A DNA stretch of 64,000 nt from CAIMUS01 sp963708455 (GTDB taxonomy: Bacteria > Pseudomonadota > Gammaproteobacteria > Competibacterales > Competibacteraceae). The notes beneath the pieces were generated by a model. That model was not told the origin of the DNA, searched no databases, and saw only the letters and a list, made by a program, of their open reading frames with translations. The translations under genes and the position numbers were made by a program. Position 1 is the first letter of the stretch. Every line of letters begins with the position of its first letter. This document shows, piece after piece, positions 8,524-17,982 of the stretch. The stretch lies in contig CAVPSQ010000010.1 of assembly GCA_963708455.1 (NCBI GenBank), positions 1,116,001 to 1,180,000 of the forward strand. The letters are read 5' to 3'.

Positions 8524-9285
8524 ATGCCGCTCTCGATCCATTCCCCTGTTCCCGACCACCCCCAGGCGCTGGCAGTTAACCTGCGCGGCGCCCACCTGGC
8601 CTACGACAACGCTGTGCTGTTCGACCGGCTCGACCTCGACTTGCAGGGTGACTGCATCACCTGCCTGCTGGGACCCAGTGGAGTCGGCAAGAGCAGCCTG
8701 TTGCGCCTGCTGGCCGGGCTTGCCCCGGACGCCACGGCCACGGCGCTGACTTGCAGCGACGGTCTGCCGCTGCGCGGGCGGGTCGCCTACATGGCACAAC
8801 AGCATCTGCTGCTACCCTGGCTCAGCGTGCTGGAAAACGTCATCCTGGGCAATCGTTTGCGTGGCGAGCAACCGGATTTGCTCAAGGCGGCCAGGCTGCT
8901 GCAACAGGTGGGCCTGGCCGCCGCGGCCACCGCCCGCCCCGCCGCCCTGTCCGGCGGCATGAGCCAGCGCGCCGCCCTGGCCCGGACGCTGTTCGAAGAC
9001 CGTCCCGTGGTGCTGATGGACGAACCCTTTTCCGCCGTAGACGCCCTCACCCGCCTTAAGCTGCAAGCGCTGGCTGCCCACCTGCTCGCCCGGCGCACCG
9101 TGCTACTGGTCACCCACGATCCCATCGAGGCGCTGCGGCTGGGACAGCATATCCTGATCATGAGCGGCTGCCCCGCCAGTCTCCGCGCTCTGCCGGATTT
9201 ACCGGGTGACCCGCCCCGCGACCCGGCCGACCCGGCGGTGCAGGCATCCTATCGGACACTGCTACAGAATCTGGAGGCGGTATGA
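8524..9285 (+). CDS. thiZ: ABC transporter ATP-binding protein, thiamine-precursor (HMP) uptake
   Basis: A nitrate/taurine-type ABC ATPase with Walker A LLGPSGVGKSSLLRLLAG, signature LSGGMSQRAALARTLF and Walker B VVLMDEPFSAVDA. I chose the ATG at 8524 (MPLSIHSPVPDH) rather than an upstream alternative that would overlap tenA. It overlaps the permease start by 4 bp. With the permease, the NMT1-like binding protein and tenA next door, it is probably the ThiZ subunit of a hydroxymethylpyrimidine importer. Confidence 0.88.
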   Translation: MPLSIHSPVPDHPQALAVNLRGAHLAYDNAVLFDRLDLDLQGDCITCLLGPSGVGKSSLLRLLAGLAPDATATALTCSDGLPLRGRVAYMAQQHLLLPWLSVLENVILGNRLRGEQPDLLKAARLLQQVGLAAAATARPAALSGGMSQRAALARTLFEDRPVVLMDEPFSAVDALTRLKLQALAAHLLARRTVLLVTHDPIEALRLGQHILIMSGCPASLRALPDLPGDPPRDPADPAVQASYRTLLQNLEAV

Positions 9286-10052
9286 GAGCAGTGGCGCGCG
9301 CCGCGCTCATTCTTATAGGATTGCTGGCAGCTTGGCAACTACTGGTCTGGCTCAGCGGCGTGCCTCCCTATATCCTGCCCGGTCCTGGACGGGTCGCCGT
9401 CAGTTTCTGGGACAACGCCAGCCTGCTGGCCCGCCATACCGGCGTCACCGCCCTGGAAATCCTGTTGGGAGCGATCCTGGGCGTGCTGCTCGGTTGCGCC
9501 AGCGCCCTGGCGCTAAGCTATTCGCAGCGGACGCGGGACTGGCTGCTGCCGCTGCTGATCGCATCCCAGGCGGTGCCGGTGTTCGCCATTGCACCGCTGC
9601 TGGTTCTCTGGCTGGGCTACGGCATCACCTCTAAGGTCGCTATGGCCACGCTGATTATCTACTTTCCGGTCACTGCCAATTTCTACGATGGCCTGCGCGC
9701 CATTCAGCGCGGCTGGCTGGATCTGGCTCACACCATGTTGCCGACCCCCCGGCGCTGGGCCATACTGCGCCATATCGCCATTCCGGCCGCTCTGCCCGCC
9801 CTGGCTTCCGGTCTGCGGGTGGCGGTCGCCGTCGCCCCTATCGGCGCCGTGGTCGGCGAATGGGTGGGCTCCAGCGCCGGCCTGGGCTATCTGATGCTAC
9901 ACGCTAACGCCCGGATGCAGGTGGATTTGCTGTTCGCTGCCCTGCTGACGCTGGCTTTCCTGGCCATTGCTCTGTATTTTGCGGTGGACCACGGGTTGCA
10001 GCGTCTGCTGCCATGGCATACCGAAATCACCGCCACTGTGGAGAAATTCTGA
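9282..10052 (+). CDS. thiX: ABC transporter permease, thiamine-precursor (HMP) uptake
   Basis: A 256-residue inner-membrane permease of the binding-protein-dependent family with about six hydrophobic segments. The loop around GLRAIQRGWLDLAHTM to ILRHIAIPAALPALASGL is the EAA region that contacts the ATPase. It starts with ATGA overlap on thiZ, and the next gene begins 2 bp after its stop. Function assigned by context as ThiX. Confidence 0.88.
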   Translation: MRAVARAALILIGLLAAWQLLVWLSGVPPYILPGPGRVAVSFWDNASLLARHTGVTALEILLGAILGVLLGCASALALSYSQRTRDWLLPLLIASQAVPVFAIAPLLVLWLGYGITSKVAMATLIIYFPVTANFYDGLRAIQRGWLDLAHTMLPTPRRWAILRHIAIPAALPALASGLRVAVAVAPIGAVVGEWVGSSAGLGYLMLHANARMQVDLLFAALLTLAFLAIALYFAVDHGLQRLLPWHTEITATVEKF

Positions 10053-10054
10053 TC

Positions 10055-10999
10055 ATGCCGCTGCTACGGATTCTTGCCTTGACTCTGGTTTTGCTGTGCA
10101 GCCACAGCGTGATGGCGGCCGACAAGCTGACCGTTATCCTGGACTGGTTCGTCAATCCCGACCATGCCCCGCTGGTCATCGCCGCGGAAAAAGGTTATTT
10201 CGCCGCCCGCAATCTGGACGTGGAGCTCGATCGCACCGGCCGATCCCAACGATCCCCCTAAACTGGTGGCCGCCGGCAAAGCCGATATCGCCGTTTCCTA
10301 TCAACCACAACTGCATCTTCAGGTCAATCAGGGCCTGCCCCTGAAACGCATCGGCACGCTGATCGCCACGCCGTTGAACTCGCTGGTGGTCCTGCAGAAT
10401 GGTCCGGTCAAAACCATCGCCGATCTCAAAGGTCGCAAGATCGGTTATTCGATCGGCGGCTTCGAAGATACGCTGCTCAAGGTTATCCTGGAGAAGCACG
10501 GCCTCAAGCTCGACGACGTTACCCTGGTCAATGTGAATTTTTCCCTCTCTCCCGCCCTGCTGTCCGGTCAGGTGGACGCCGTGATCGGCGCTTACCGCAA
10601 TTTCGAGCTCGAACCAGATGGCGTTGGTGAACAAGCCGGGACGGGCCTTTTATCTGGAGGAGGAAGGCATTCCGGTCTACGATGAGCTGGTGCTGGTGGC
10701 GCAACGCGACCGGCTGAACGACCCCCGCCTGCGGCGCTTTGTGGACGCCGTGGAGCAGGCCGTTCTTGTATGTGGTCAATCATCCGGACGACGCCTGGAC
10801 GCTGTTCAGCAAGCGTTACCCGGAACTGAACGATGAACTGAACCGTCGCGCCTGGCGGGATACGCTGCCGCGTTTTGCGTTGCGCCCGGCCGCCCTGGAC
10901 AGCGCCCGCTATAAGCGCTTTGCGCAATTCCTGGCCGCACAGGGATTGATCTCCAAGGCGCTGCCCGTGTCCGATTATGCCGTGGAACTGCCCGACTGA
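10055..10999 (+). pseudogene. thiY: NMT1/THI5-like periplasmic binding protein (ThiY type) with three frameshifts
   Basis: The protein is spread over three frames. It starts with a signal peptide (MPLLRILALTLVLLCSHSV) and KLTVILDWFVNPDHAPLVIA, typical of ThiY. The frame then shifts at about 10232, 10605 and 10768, each explained by one extra base (after GAGCTC twice, and an extra T in GTTCTTG). Corrected, it continues ADPNDPPKLVAAGKADIAVS, NQMALVNKPGRAFYLEEEG and YVVNHPDDAWTLFSKRYPEL to a stop at 10997-10999. It would bind a pyrimidine thiamine precursor. Either a fresh pseudogene or consensus errors. Confidence 0.85.
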
Positions 11000-11104
11000 G
11001 GCAACCGCCGGGGAGCAGGCCGGTATGCTACAATGCGGTCCCGAACAGCGACTTCCCCTTACCCGTTGCCACGCCAATATCCTAACGAATCAGGAATGCG
11101 CGCC

Positions 11105-11764
11105 ATGCATGAGATGAACTTCGAACAAGCCCGTTTCAACATGATCGAACAGCAGATCCGTCCCTGGGACGTGCTGGATCAACGGGTATTGGATGTCATG
11201 GCGCAGATTCCCCGCGAGGATTTCGTGCCGCCGCAATACCGCCAACTGGCTTTCGCCGACATAGCCATTCCCCTGGGACACGGGCAGTCGATGATGATCC
11301 CCAAGGTCGAGGCACGGATGCTGCAGGCGCTGGCGGTGCAGCCGGACGAGCGGGTCTTGGAAGTCGGCACCGGCAGCGGTTTTATCACCGCCTGTCTGGC
11401 CCGGTCAGGCTTCACGGTAGTCAGCGTGGACATCATCCCCGAATTTACCCGGGAGGCCCAACGCAAGCTGCAATTCCATGGCTTCAATAATGTGGTTCCG
11501 CACACTGGCGACGCCGCCTACGGCTGGGGCGAACAGCGTTACGACGTCATCGCCCTCACCGGCTCTGTGCCGCTCCGCCCCCGCCACTGGCCACAGCAAC
11601 TCGAGCTCGGCGGGCGGTTGTTCGTCATCGTGGGCGAAGCGCCGGTCATGGAAGCCTTGCTGATCACCCGCCTGAGCGAGACCGAATGGTCCACCGACAG
11701 CCTGTTCGATACCGAACTGACGCCGTTGCTGAACGCTGCCAAACCGGTCGAGTTCGAGTTTTAG
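11105..11764 (+). CDS. Protein-L-isoaspartate O-methyltransferase family protein
   Basis: A 220-residue SAM-dependent methyltransferase. SAM-binding motif I is VLEVGTGSGFITACLA. The preceding GHGQSMMIPKVEARML matches the PIMT family stretch around the isoaspartate pocket, except that the usual Ser/Thr-Ile-Ser is changed. Such enzymes initiate repair of isoaspartyl residues; this shorter lineage often sits near outer-membrane export genes, though not here. I chose the ATG at 11105 (MHEMNFEQARF); two upstream ATGs are possible. Confidence 0.85.
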   Translation: MHEMNFEQARFNMIEQQIRPWDVLDQRVLDVMAQIPREDFVPPQYRQLAFADIAIPLGHGQSMMIPKVEARMLQALAVQPDERVLEVGTGSGFITACLARSGFTVVSVDIIPEFTREAQRKLQFHGFNNVVPHTGDAAYGWGEQRYDVIALTGSVPLRPRHWPQQLELGGRLFVIVGEAPVMEALLITRLSETEWSTDSLFDTELTPLLNAAKPVEFEF

Positions 11765-11784
11765 AGAGCTGCGCAAACCCGGCT

Positions 11785-12318
11785 TTAGTCACGCAGCCAG
11801 TTGCGGGTAATGCCGACGGCGCCCAGTAAAATAAAGCACACCAGCGTCCAGGCGGGGATGCTAAGCCCCAAAAAGGACCAGTTGATCAAAGCGCAATCTC
11901 CCGTTCCCTTGAGCACCTGCTTGAGCGTCTGCCAGGGCGACAGCACTTCCAGCATGTAATCCAGGGCCATCCCGCAGGTGGGCTTTTGGTCCTCGGGTAT
12001 AAAATATTGAATCCAGACATGGCGCAGGGATAGCACCACGCCGCTGCCGATGGTCACCGCCAACAGCAGCGCATAGAGACGGGCGCCCCAGCCTCCGGGA
12101 TGGTGGAGGGCAGCCGCCAGAAACACCAGGCCGGTGCTGAAAATCGCCACGCGTTGCAGGATACAGAGCGGACAGGGCTCCAGCTGTAGCACGAATTGCA
12201 GGTAGTAACCGAAGCTCAACATGCCTGCACAGGCAAGGAAGCCCAGGACATTGAGCAGGCGGCGCGAGGGCAATCCATACGTCAGCGGCGCGGCGGACAT
12301 CAAGCCGTTATTGGACAT
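11785..12318 (-). CDS. dsbB: Disulfide bond formation protein B
   Basis: A 177-residue inner-membrane protein with four hydrophobic helices. It has the quinone-proximal CPLC pair (LEPCPLCILQRVA) and the second periplasmic cysteine pair (KPTCGMAL and GTGDCA). DsbB reoxidises DsbA and passes electrons to quinone. It converges with the upstream methyltransferase, 20 bp apart. Confidence 0.93.
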   Translation of the reverse strand: MSNNGLMSAAPLTYGLPSRRLLNVLGFLACAGMLSFGYYLQFVLQLEPCPLCILQRVAIFSTGLVFLAAALHHPGGWGARLYALLLAVTIGSGVVLSLRHVWIQYFIPEDQKPTCGMALDYMLEVLSPWQTLKQVLKGTGDCALINWSFLGLSIPAWTLVCFILLGAVGITRNWLRD

Positions 12319-12417
12319 CAGGCGGGAAACCTCTCTTCATACGAGTCATTGTTGGCGGCATTATACGGATAATCACCACCACGACCAGTCAGCCACAACT
12401 CCACTACCCAGCGAACC

Positions 12418-13077
12418 ATGTATTTGCTATTCAAGCCCGCTCCGACCCGGATTCGGGATTTTCTGCACCGGCAAAGCCGCCTGCCCTTCGCCTATACTCC
12501 GGTCGGGATCACCCATCTGCAAACCGGCCAGACGCCCGCCCATCTACCCAGCGGCTATGTCATCGATCACCATCGCATCCAGTTGGGCTGCGGACAGCAG
12601 GTGTACGCCCGAGCCAGGCAAGCTCTTCGGGAGTGGCGGATGTTCCCCCGGAAATGGGTGCAAACCTACCCTTATCCCGCGCCGATTGCGGCCGATACGC
12701 CGGTCGCCATTCTGGCACAGTTGCCCGGCTTATGGTCTTTGAACGCGGCCCGGATCGTTTACGTACTGGAGCAAGCCGGCGCCGTGCAGCGGTATGGCTT
12801 TGCCTACGGCGCTTTACCGGATCATGCCGAGCAGGGAGAGGAACGGTTTTGCGTCGAATGGCGGCGCAACGACGACTCCGTCTGGTACGACATTCTGGCG
12901 TTTTCCAGGCCCAATCAAAGGCTGGCGCAACTGGCTTATCCAGTGGTGCGCGGGCTACAACATCGCTTTGCTGTCGACTCGTTGCAAGCGATGAAAAAAA
13001 TCATCGCCTTGCCGGATGCGGACATTACCGTTGCCCGGTCTGATCGGGTAGGGTCTGGCCGTGATCACTATTCCTAA
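12418..13077 (+). CDS. DUF1990 family protein
   Basis: A 219-residue protein matching the DUF1990 pattern: YVIDHHRIQLGCGQQVYARA, then ALREWRMFPRKWVQ, RIVYVLEQAG, FAYGALPDHAEQGEERFCVE, DSVWYDILAFSRP and QHRFAVDSLQAMKK. Known members are cytoplasmic and uncharacterised. The last about 16 bp overlap the vapB-like remnant, and the extreme C-terminus (DRVGSGRDHYS) looks fused to foreign sequence. Confidence 0.8.
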   Translation: MYLLFKPAPTRIRDFLHRQSRLPFAYTPVGITHLQTGQTPAHLPSGYVIDHHRIQLGCGQQVYARARQALREWRMFPRKWVQTYPYPAPIAADTPVAILAQLPGLWSLNAARIVYVLEQAGAVQRYGFAYGALPDHAEQGEERFCVEWRRNDDSVWYDILAFSRPNQRLAQLAYPVVRGLQHRFAVDSLQAMKKIIALPDADITVARSDRVGSGRDHYS

Positions 13078-13255
13078 ACCCCTGCGCGAGAGGCTTGTAA
13101 TCAAGCCGGCGACGGTGCTTGACTTCAACGAGTCTGAAAGTCGATTAATCGCTGTGAAGGCGGTGTCGGCTGATCCCGTTAACCAGGTTTATGGTTGCCT
13201 GCGGTTAGACCGAAGCACAGACGAGGTCATGCAGGCATTGCGTGGCAATGGATGA
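13061..13255 (+). pseudogene. AbrB/VapB-type antitoxin, 5'-truncated
   Basis: Frame ITIPKPLRERLVIKPATVLDF followed by acidic ESESRLIAV is the swapped-hairpin AbrB/MazE domain, lacking the usual first dozen residues. It can start only at a GTG at 13061 inside the DUF1990 gene. Its 3' end (LRLDRSTDEVMQALRGNG) overlaps the start of a vapC remnant. The last about 95 bp recur almost identically at 19762-19859. Confidence 0.7.
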
Positions 13256-13278
13256 TCATTGCGGTAGACACAAATATC
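13252..13278 (+). pseudogene. vapC (PIN domain) start, truncated after about nine codons
   Basis: ATG ATC ATT GCG GTA GAC ACA AAT ATC gives MIIAVDTNI, the first beta strand of a PIN-domain toxin with its catalytic Asp. The ATG overlaps the antitoxin stop. The sequence then runs into a palindromic repeat at 13292 and no more PIN domain follows. Confidence 0.65.
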
Positions 13279-13291
13279 AGCTTCCAAGCTA

Positions 13292-13318
13292 TCTGGGAGC
13301 GCTGGCGTCTTCGCCGGC
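13292..13318. repeat. REP-like palindromic repeat, copy 1 (partner at 22338-22364)
   Basis: TCTGGGAGCGCTGGCGTC followed by TTCGCCGGC matches 22338-22364 at 25 of 27 positions. The core can fold on itself (GCCGGCG and CGCCGGC in the better copy). Nothing else is seen in 13411-13530 except a solitary CGCCCAGTTAGGC that resembles half of an attC site. Confidence 0.55.
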
Positions 13319-13530
13319 TTGAGGGCACCGGCGCCAATCAACAGCCGGCAAGATACCAACGTTCCCAGAGGAATCCCTCTGTGGTCAGTCTGCAAAGCGT
13401 CCCGGCTTAAGTGGGTAGCCGGAACGCCCAGTTAGGCATGTATCTGTGCCTTCGTCATTCCGGATTCCGCTGCGCTCCATCCGAGCTACGCTGGCTACCT
13501 GGCTAAGGACCAGTGGCTCCAATATGCTGG

Positions 13531-15772
13531 TCATGTGCAGAGGGGGCAGAACAAAAAATTCACCGCGCAGCCGGGGCCCCGCGCCTCCCAGGTGACCGCG
13601 AAGGGCTGTGGTCCGTAAGGGACCTTCGTCCCGGTGACCACGGCTTTCCAGATGCCCGATAGCAACGGGGGAGGCGTGAAAGTGTCCCCTACCACGACCT
13701 GCTCGACGTTGTCGCGGGTGTTGACGCCCTGAACCGCATCCGTAGTCGGGTTGCTCGGGTCCAGGGTCAAGGGTAGGTAAACCGAACCGTTCGGGTCAAC
13801 CAGATTGATATCCAGATTGTTTACGAGCGCCGCCGCCGCGTTTGGGGCACCCTCCCTGTCGGTGTACGCCAGCAGCACCTTGAACGAGCACTGCGGTCCC
13901 GTCACCGCGTTGAACCAGTATTCCTTGTTCTGTAGTAGACCGATCTCGTCGGTGAAAAAGCGGCTATCGCGCACGGTGTCAGCCGTTCGTAGTGCGTCAA
14001 CTTCGCCGTAGCCGGTCTGGAAATCAGGTCCCTTAGAAAATAAATCTTTAGCCGTGTTAAGAAGGATCGCTTTGACCAGAGCGGGCGAAGGATCGCGGCC
14101 GACGTTTAGCTTGCGATAGTACTCCATGAGCAGCGCCGCCGTTCCGGAGATGGCAGGAGTTGACATCGACGTACCCGAGGCTGTGCAGTAGGTCGACGAC
14201 AGACAGGTGGACTGCACGTTCACGCCGACGGCGACCACATCCGGCTTCAGCCGCCCGTCGTCCGTCGGCCCCCAGCCGCTAAAGGAGGCCACGGTGGGCG
14301 CCACGCCGATCCCGGTCTTGCTGACAGCGCCGACCGTGACGGCGTTCTTTGCCGTTGCATACGGGTCGATCGTGCCGTAGATCAGCGGAGCGCACGAGGT
14401 CCGCGTGTTACCCGCGCTGCGGTAGGTCGCGAAATTGTTGACGCGGACAAGCTGGTCGATTTCAATCGACCCAATGAAGTAGTCGCCGAGTAGAGCGCAA
14501 CTATTGTTGTAGGCGTTGTTCGTATACGCACCCCACGAATTCTGTGAGATAACCGTTGCGTGGGTCGTCCAGACGATCAGCTGGCGGTACCCGTCGGCGG
14601 CTTGCATGGACCCTGAATACAAAGACGCCTTGGGCGCCATCCCGCGAAGGGTGCCACCGCTTAGCGTGCCATCGCCCGCCAACGTGCCCGCGACGTGCGT
14701 CGCGTGCTCGTGTGCCGCGAGGGTCGGATCGATGAGCGTGACGCGTCCGGCAAGGTCCGGATGGGCGTCGATGGCGCCGACGTCGAAAACCGCGACTCGA
14801 ACACCCGCTCCCGTGAGGTTGTAGGGGAGCGCTTGCACCGCGTCGACGTTGATGCTCTGGCGAGAGCCGTCGTTGTGCACCACCGACGGCGGCGGGATGG
14901 TCTCGATCCACAGCACCCAGCTGTGCTCCGCCAATGTCCGCACGACGTTCACCGACATACGCGCCGTAAGCTGGCCAAACGGAGCCGCGGTACCCAGAAC
15001 GGTACCGCCGAGAGCGGACACGGCGCTCATCGCCTCGGCCTCCGGGAAATCGGGATACCGCATGATGATGACGTCTACCTTACCCGTCGTTGGTGTCGCC
15101 CATGGGCCAATATCGCCACTGCGCAGATCCGCCGAGAGCCGGTCGTCCGGCTTCAACGGGAACCAGGCACGAACACCAAGCTGCGCGAGGTCCTGCGCGG
15201 TAAGTGTTGCGTCGATCGACGCCACGTAGGCCAAGTTGGGAAGATAATCATGGAGTGTGATGCCCGCGGCCTGAAGCTCGGCGTGGCGCTCCTGGGTAGG
15301 TAGTTCGCTAAACTGGAGCACCCCCCGCTGCTCACCCGAGCTGAGATACTCCTGAATATCGGATTTGGGCACGAAGGGGCCGGAGCGGAGCAACACCTCC
15401 TGACCCGTTCCTCTTTCCACCACATAGGTGGCGACAGGAACCTGCGATGTTTTGGATGCGAATACCTGGAAAGTATTCGCGCCGATCCGGAGTCCGGGCA
15501 CTGTGCCCGTCATCGATCCCTCAGTCCCATCGGACCGCAAAACTGAATTTACGATCTGTCCGTTCAGCCTGACCGGCGCGCGCAGAACCATGGCGGTCGA
15601 CGGACCCGTGACATTTATCCTCACCGTGTCGCCTGTGACAAACTTCGGCAAAGGCATATTCAGAACTTTTAATCGCATAGCCATCAGCAGCGAGCGAATT
15701 GAAGGCAATGAATGCCCCCATCCACACCACAGCAATGGTCCCGAGTGTTCTTGCAACGGTGGAAAAAGCCAT
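13531..15772 (-). pseudogene. Secreted S8 subtilisin-like serine protease, frameshifted in the signal-peptide junction
   Basis: A large subtilase. The catalytic Asp lies in VAVFDVGAIDAHPDL, the His in HATHVAGTLAG and the Ser in SGTSMSTPAISG, all in order and intact. A C-terminal beta-rich domain of about 150 residues follows. The true start is probably ATG 15772 (MAFSTVARTLGTIAVV, a signal peptide, with GAGGAG upstream). That frame must shift by one base near 15680 to enter KVLNMPLPKFVTGDTVRINV. From 15687 onward the frame is clean. It may be expressed without its signal if the shift is real. Next to a PEP-CTERM-like gene. Confidence 0.8.
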
Positions 15773-15848
15773 GATCAACTCACTCCTCTTGTATTGAAGC
15801 AGCGTCAAAATTTTATCTACGACGCTTCATAATCCGCGTCCCCACTGC

Positions 15849-16436
15849 TTACGATGGCTTGCGGCACCGGCTCAGTCTAAGTGCGCCCAAACCCAAGCCG
15901 AACAGCGCGAGGCTCAGCGGTTCCGACACCTGTCTCACGCTGACATCATCCAAGTTGAAGAAACCGAGATCGTTTTGGAAGCCGATCCTCAGGGTTGTCG
16001 TCGCACTCGTCGCCAGTGGATCGATGATGATTTCGGTGTACCCGTGTGCACCATCGTTGACGATGCTATAAACGGTGTTTCCGACACCCCAGTCAACAAA
16101 GAATTGGTTCGGCGTACCTCCGTCGTTCTACAAAAACAGATGAATGTTGTATGACGCGCCGACTGTCGTCGCAAGGTCTTGCTGGATACCGCCCGTTGAT
16201 TCAAAGGGTCCGGCAAATGCCGCGAAGTTGCCAAAGCAACCGTCGAAACAATCCACGCCGGTAAATCCTGGATTGCCCCATTGAGTCCAACTGCTGAAAT
16301 TTCCGGTCTCAAAATCACCATTGACCACGAGATTGGGATCGTGCTCGAAGGTCACCGGGCCTGCGTGCGCCGAAACTGCGAATCCCAGACCCGACAGCAA
16401 TGCCGCCGCTGCCACCGCTCTTTTTGCGATATTCAT
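15849..16436 (-). pseudogene. PEP-CTERM-like exported protein with an internal amber codon
   Basis: The start at 16436 (MNIAKRAVAAAALLSGLG) has AAGGAA upstream and gives a signal peptide. The mature part contains NLVVNGDFETGNFSSW, typical of PEP-CTERM proteins. A TAG at 16128-16130 interrupts the frame after ASYNIHLFL. The same frame continues NDGGTPNQFFVDWGVGN and FFNLDDVSVRQVSEPLSLAL, ending in a hydrophobic stretch and RCRKPS, a degenerate PEP-CTERM anchor (SEP for PEP). One CAG-to-TAG change explains it. No exosortase gene is in the window. Confidence 0.75.
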
Positions 16437-16655
16437 ATCAAATTCCTTGCTGAGGATAGGAATTTCAATGGGCTTTTCGCCCATTGCATCCGAATGTTGC
16501 GCTTCGGATGATACTGGCGCTAACTTCTACCGTGCAGCGTCCACTGACCCCCTAGCAACAAGACACGACCGGCAATTTTGCTTTCGTTGGGACTGTTGCT
16601 CGATATCTTCGTAACCCGGCGGCCGTTCCGGCTTACGACCCAGCGCCTCCTCGAT

Positions 16656-16721
16656 GGATCCTTGGGCGACTTTCCCGGCCAGGGCATGTTCCCGGCCGCC
16701 GCCGATGATGAGGATATTCAT
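16656..16721 (-). pseudogene. purD 5' fragment
   Basis: ATG at 16721 gives MNILIIGGGREHALAGKVAQ, the N-terminal nucleotide-binding start of phosphoribosylamine-glycine ligase (normally GGGGREHALA, so one Gly is missing). Similarity stops after about 20 residues. It is a stray gene start, perhaps carried in by recombination. The flanking 16437-16655 and 16722-16761 hold nothing recognisable. Confidence 0.5.
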
Positions 16722-16761
16722 GGCAAGCCCCGGGGGGATGTGAGGAGGATTGCGGACTCGT

Positions 16762-17751
16762 TCAAGTCTGCCGAAGCTTGGCCAGGAACGCCTCACCGGT
16801 GTCACAAGTCACGATCCACTCGCCGACCTCGGCCAGCCGCTCCTGGTCGTCAAGATGTTCCAGCAGCGGCGCCAGAGTTTGAGCGCAGGCGGCGCCGAAG
16901 CGCTTGTCTACCAAGCGAAGCAATAACGTGCGTTCGGCAACGATACCTCGCTTTATCCCTTCTTGAAGACCTTCCTCCCGTCCCTGTTGTTTCCACTGTC
17001 GAGTCCAGTCGATGGTATCTTCGGCTAACATGGCTTTCACCTCCGCGAGAGTGTGTATGGCCGGAATTTCGGTTCCAGGCATACGGCTAGGCAGAAAAAC
17101 CCGTTTGATCCACACCAGGAACGCCCGCGCCAGGCTGTCTTGTTCCGGCGTTTTCAACCAGGTGCTGAGCGCGTCCACCACCTGACCGAATTCCAGTGGA
17201 CCCGGGCTGTTTTCCAGCCGGAACAGCGCAGCAGCCAGATTCTGCAACGGCGCCAGTTCAGTTTCAGTATAGCGGGCCTCTTCCAGCAATAAATAGTGTA
17301 GTTGCGGGCAGTACTGTTCCAATCCAGCCGGCGCCGGTTCGATCAGGTCAGCCAGATTCTGCGCGGCGGTCCAACGGCTACGCCCGTTGTACAGCACCAG
17401 GGGCAACACCGGTGGCAGCCGGCCGGGGGAAGGTAGCTGCTTGCTGCGGATCAGTTCCTGATACAGCAGCATGAGATAGGCCAGCAACCAGACCGCCATA
17501 TAGGGATCGCTGGTAGATTGGAATTCCAGCAGCAGATAGATATACAGCCAGTCCCGCCCCCGCCAGCGTACCTGCCAGATCAGATCGTCATGGCGATCTT
17601 CCAAGTCATCGCTGACATAGCTGCTGCTGAACCGTTCCAGGGTGCCGAAGTCGAGTTCAGCCACCCAGGGTTCATGGACGAAGCCGCGCAGCAGATCGGC
17701 CACCAGGTCGGCGTGGGAGAATAGAAGCTTGTAGCTGTTGTCGTGTTCCAT
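16762..17751 (-). CDS. Rpn family PD-(D/E)XK nuclease/transposase-like protein
   Basis: 329 residues from ATG 17751 (MEHDNSYKLLFSHADLVADL). The N-terminal YKLLF, DDLIWQVRW and LEFQSTSDPYMAVWLLAYL give the D...ExQ active site of the Rpn/YhgA-like fold. The C-terminus is a basic/acidic coiled tail (QQGREEGLQEGIKRG) usual in the family. Members promote recA-independent recombination and are multi-copy in many genomes. It begins inside the truncated 3' part of the neighbouring vapC, so its insertion may have removed that gene's end. Confidence 0.85.
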   Translation of the reverse strand: MEHDNSYKLLFSHADLVADLLRGFVHEPWVAELDFGTLERFSSSYVSDDLEDRHDDLIWQVRWRGRDWLYIYLLLEFQSTSDPYMAVWLLAYLMLLYQELIRSKQLPSPGRLPPVLPLVLYNGRSRWTAAQNLADLIEPAPAGLEQYCPQLHYLLLEEARYTETELAPLQNLAAALFRLENSPGPLEFGQVVDALSTWLKTPEQDSLARAFLVWIKRVFLPSRMPGTEIPAIHTLAEVKAMLAEDTIDWTRQWKQQGREEGLQEGIKRGIVAERTLLLRLVDKRFGAACAQTLAPLLEHLDDQERLAEVGEWIVTCDTGEAFLAKLRQT

Positions 17752-17828
17752 ACCGTGAGTATAGAAAATCCGGCAGGTAGAGTCGGCGGTGATCATCAGA
17801 CCAGTGTAGAGAAAACCGATGTAGGGAT

Positions 17829-17980
17829 TTCCCCAATTCCTGCGCCAAATGAACGAACTCGCAGTCGTAGGCCGCACAGCCCGAGCGCTCGGCCAGGCGC
17901 AGCACCGGCATGGATTCAACTTGGTACTCACAGCCTTGTAGCAGCGTTTCGGCCGCCTCCATGAACAGCAACGCATCCAC
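17829..17980 (-). pseudogene. vapC, C-terminal part (left of IS630)
   Basis: The frame VDALLFMEAAETLLQG and then SMPVLRLAERSGCAAYDCEFVHLAQELG is the second half of a PIN-domain toxin; its acidic Asp in YDCEFVHLA is intact. It is joined to the N-terminal half at 19124-19292 once IS630 and one TA are removed. The last about 20 residues are missing where the Rpn gene begins. Confidence 0.8.
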
Positions 17981-17982
17981 TA

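Noticed and set aside
13400..13440. Solitary integron attC site (GGAACGCCCAGTTAGGCAT)
   Set aside because: Only the right half resembles attC; no paired left R box or stem was found.
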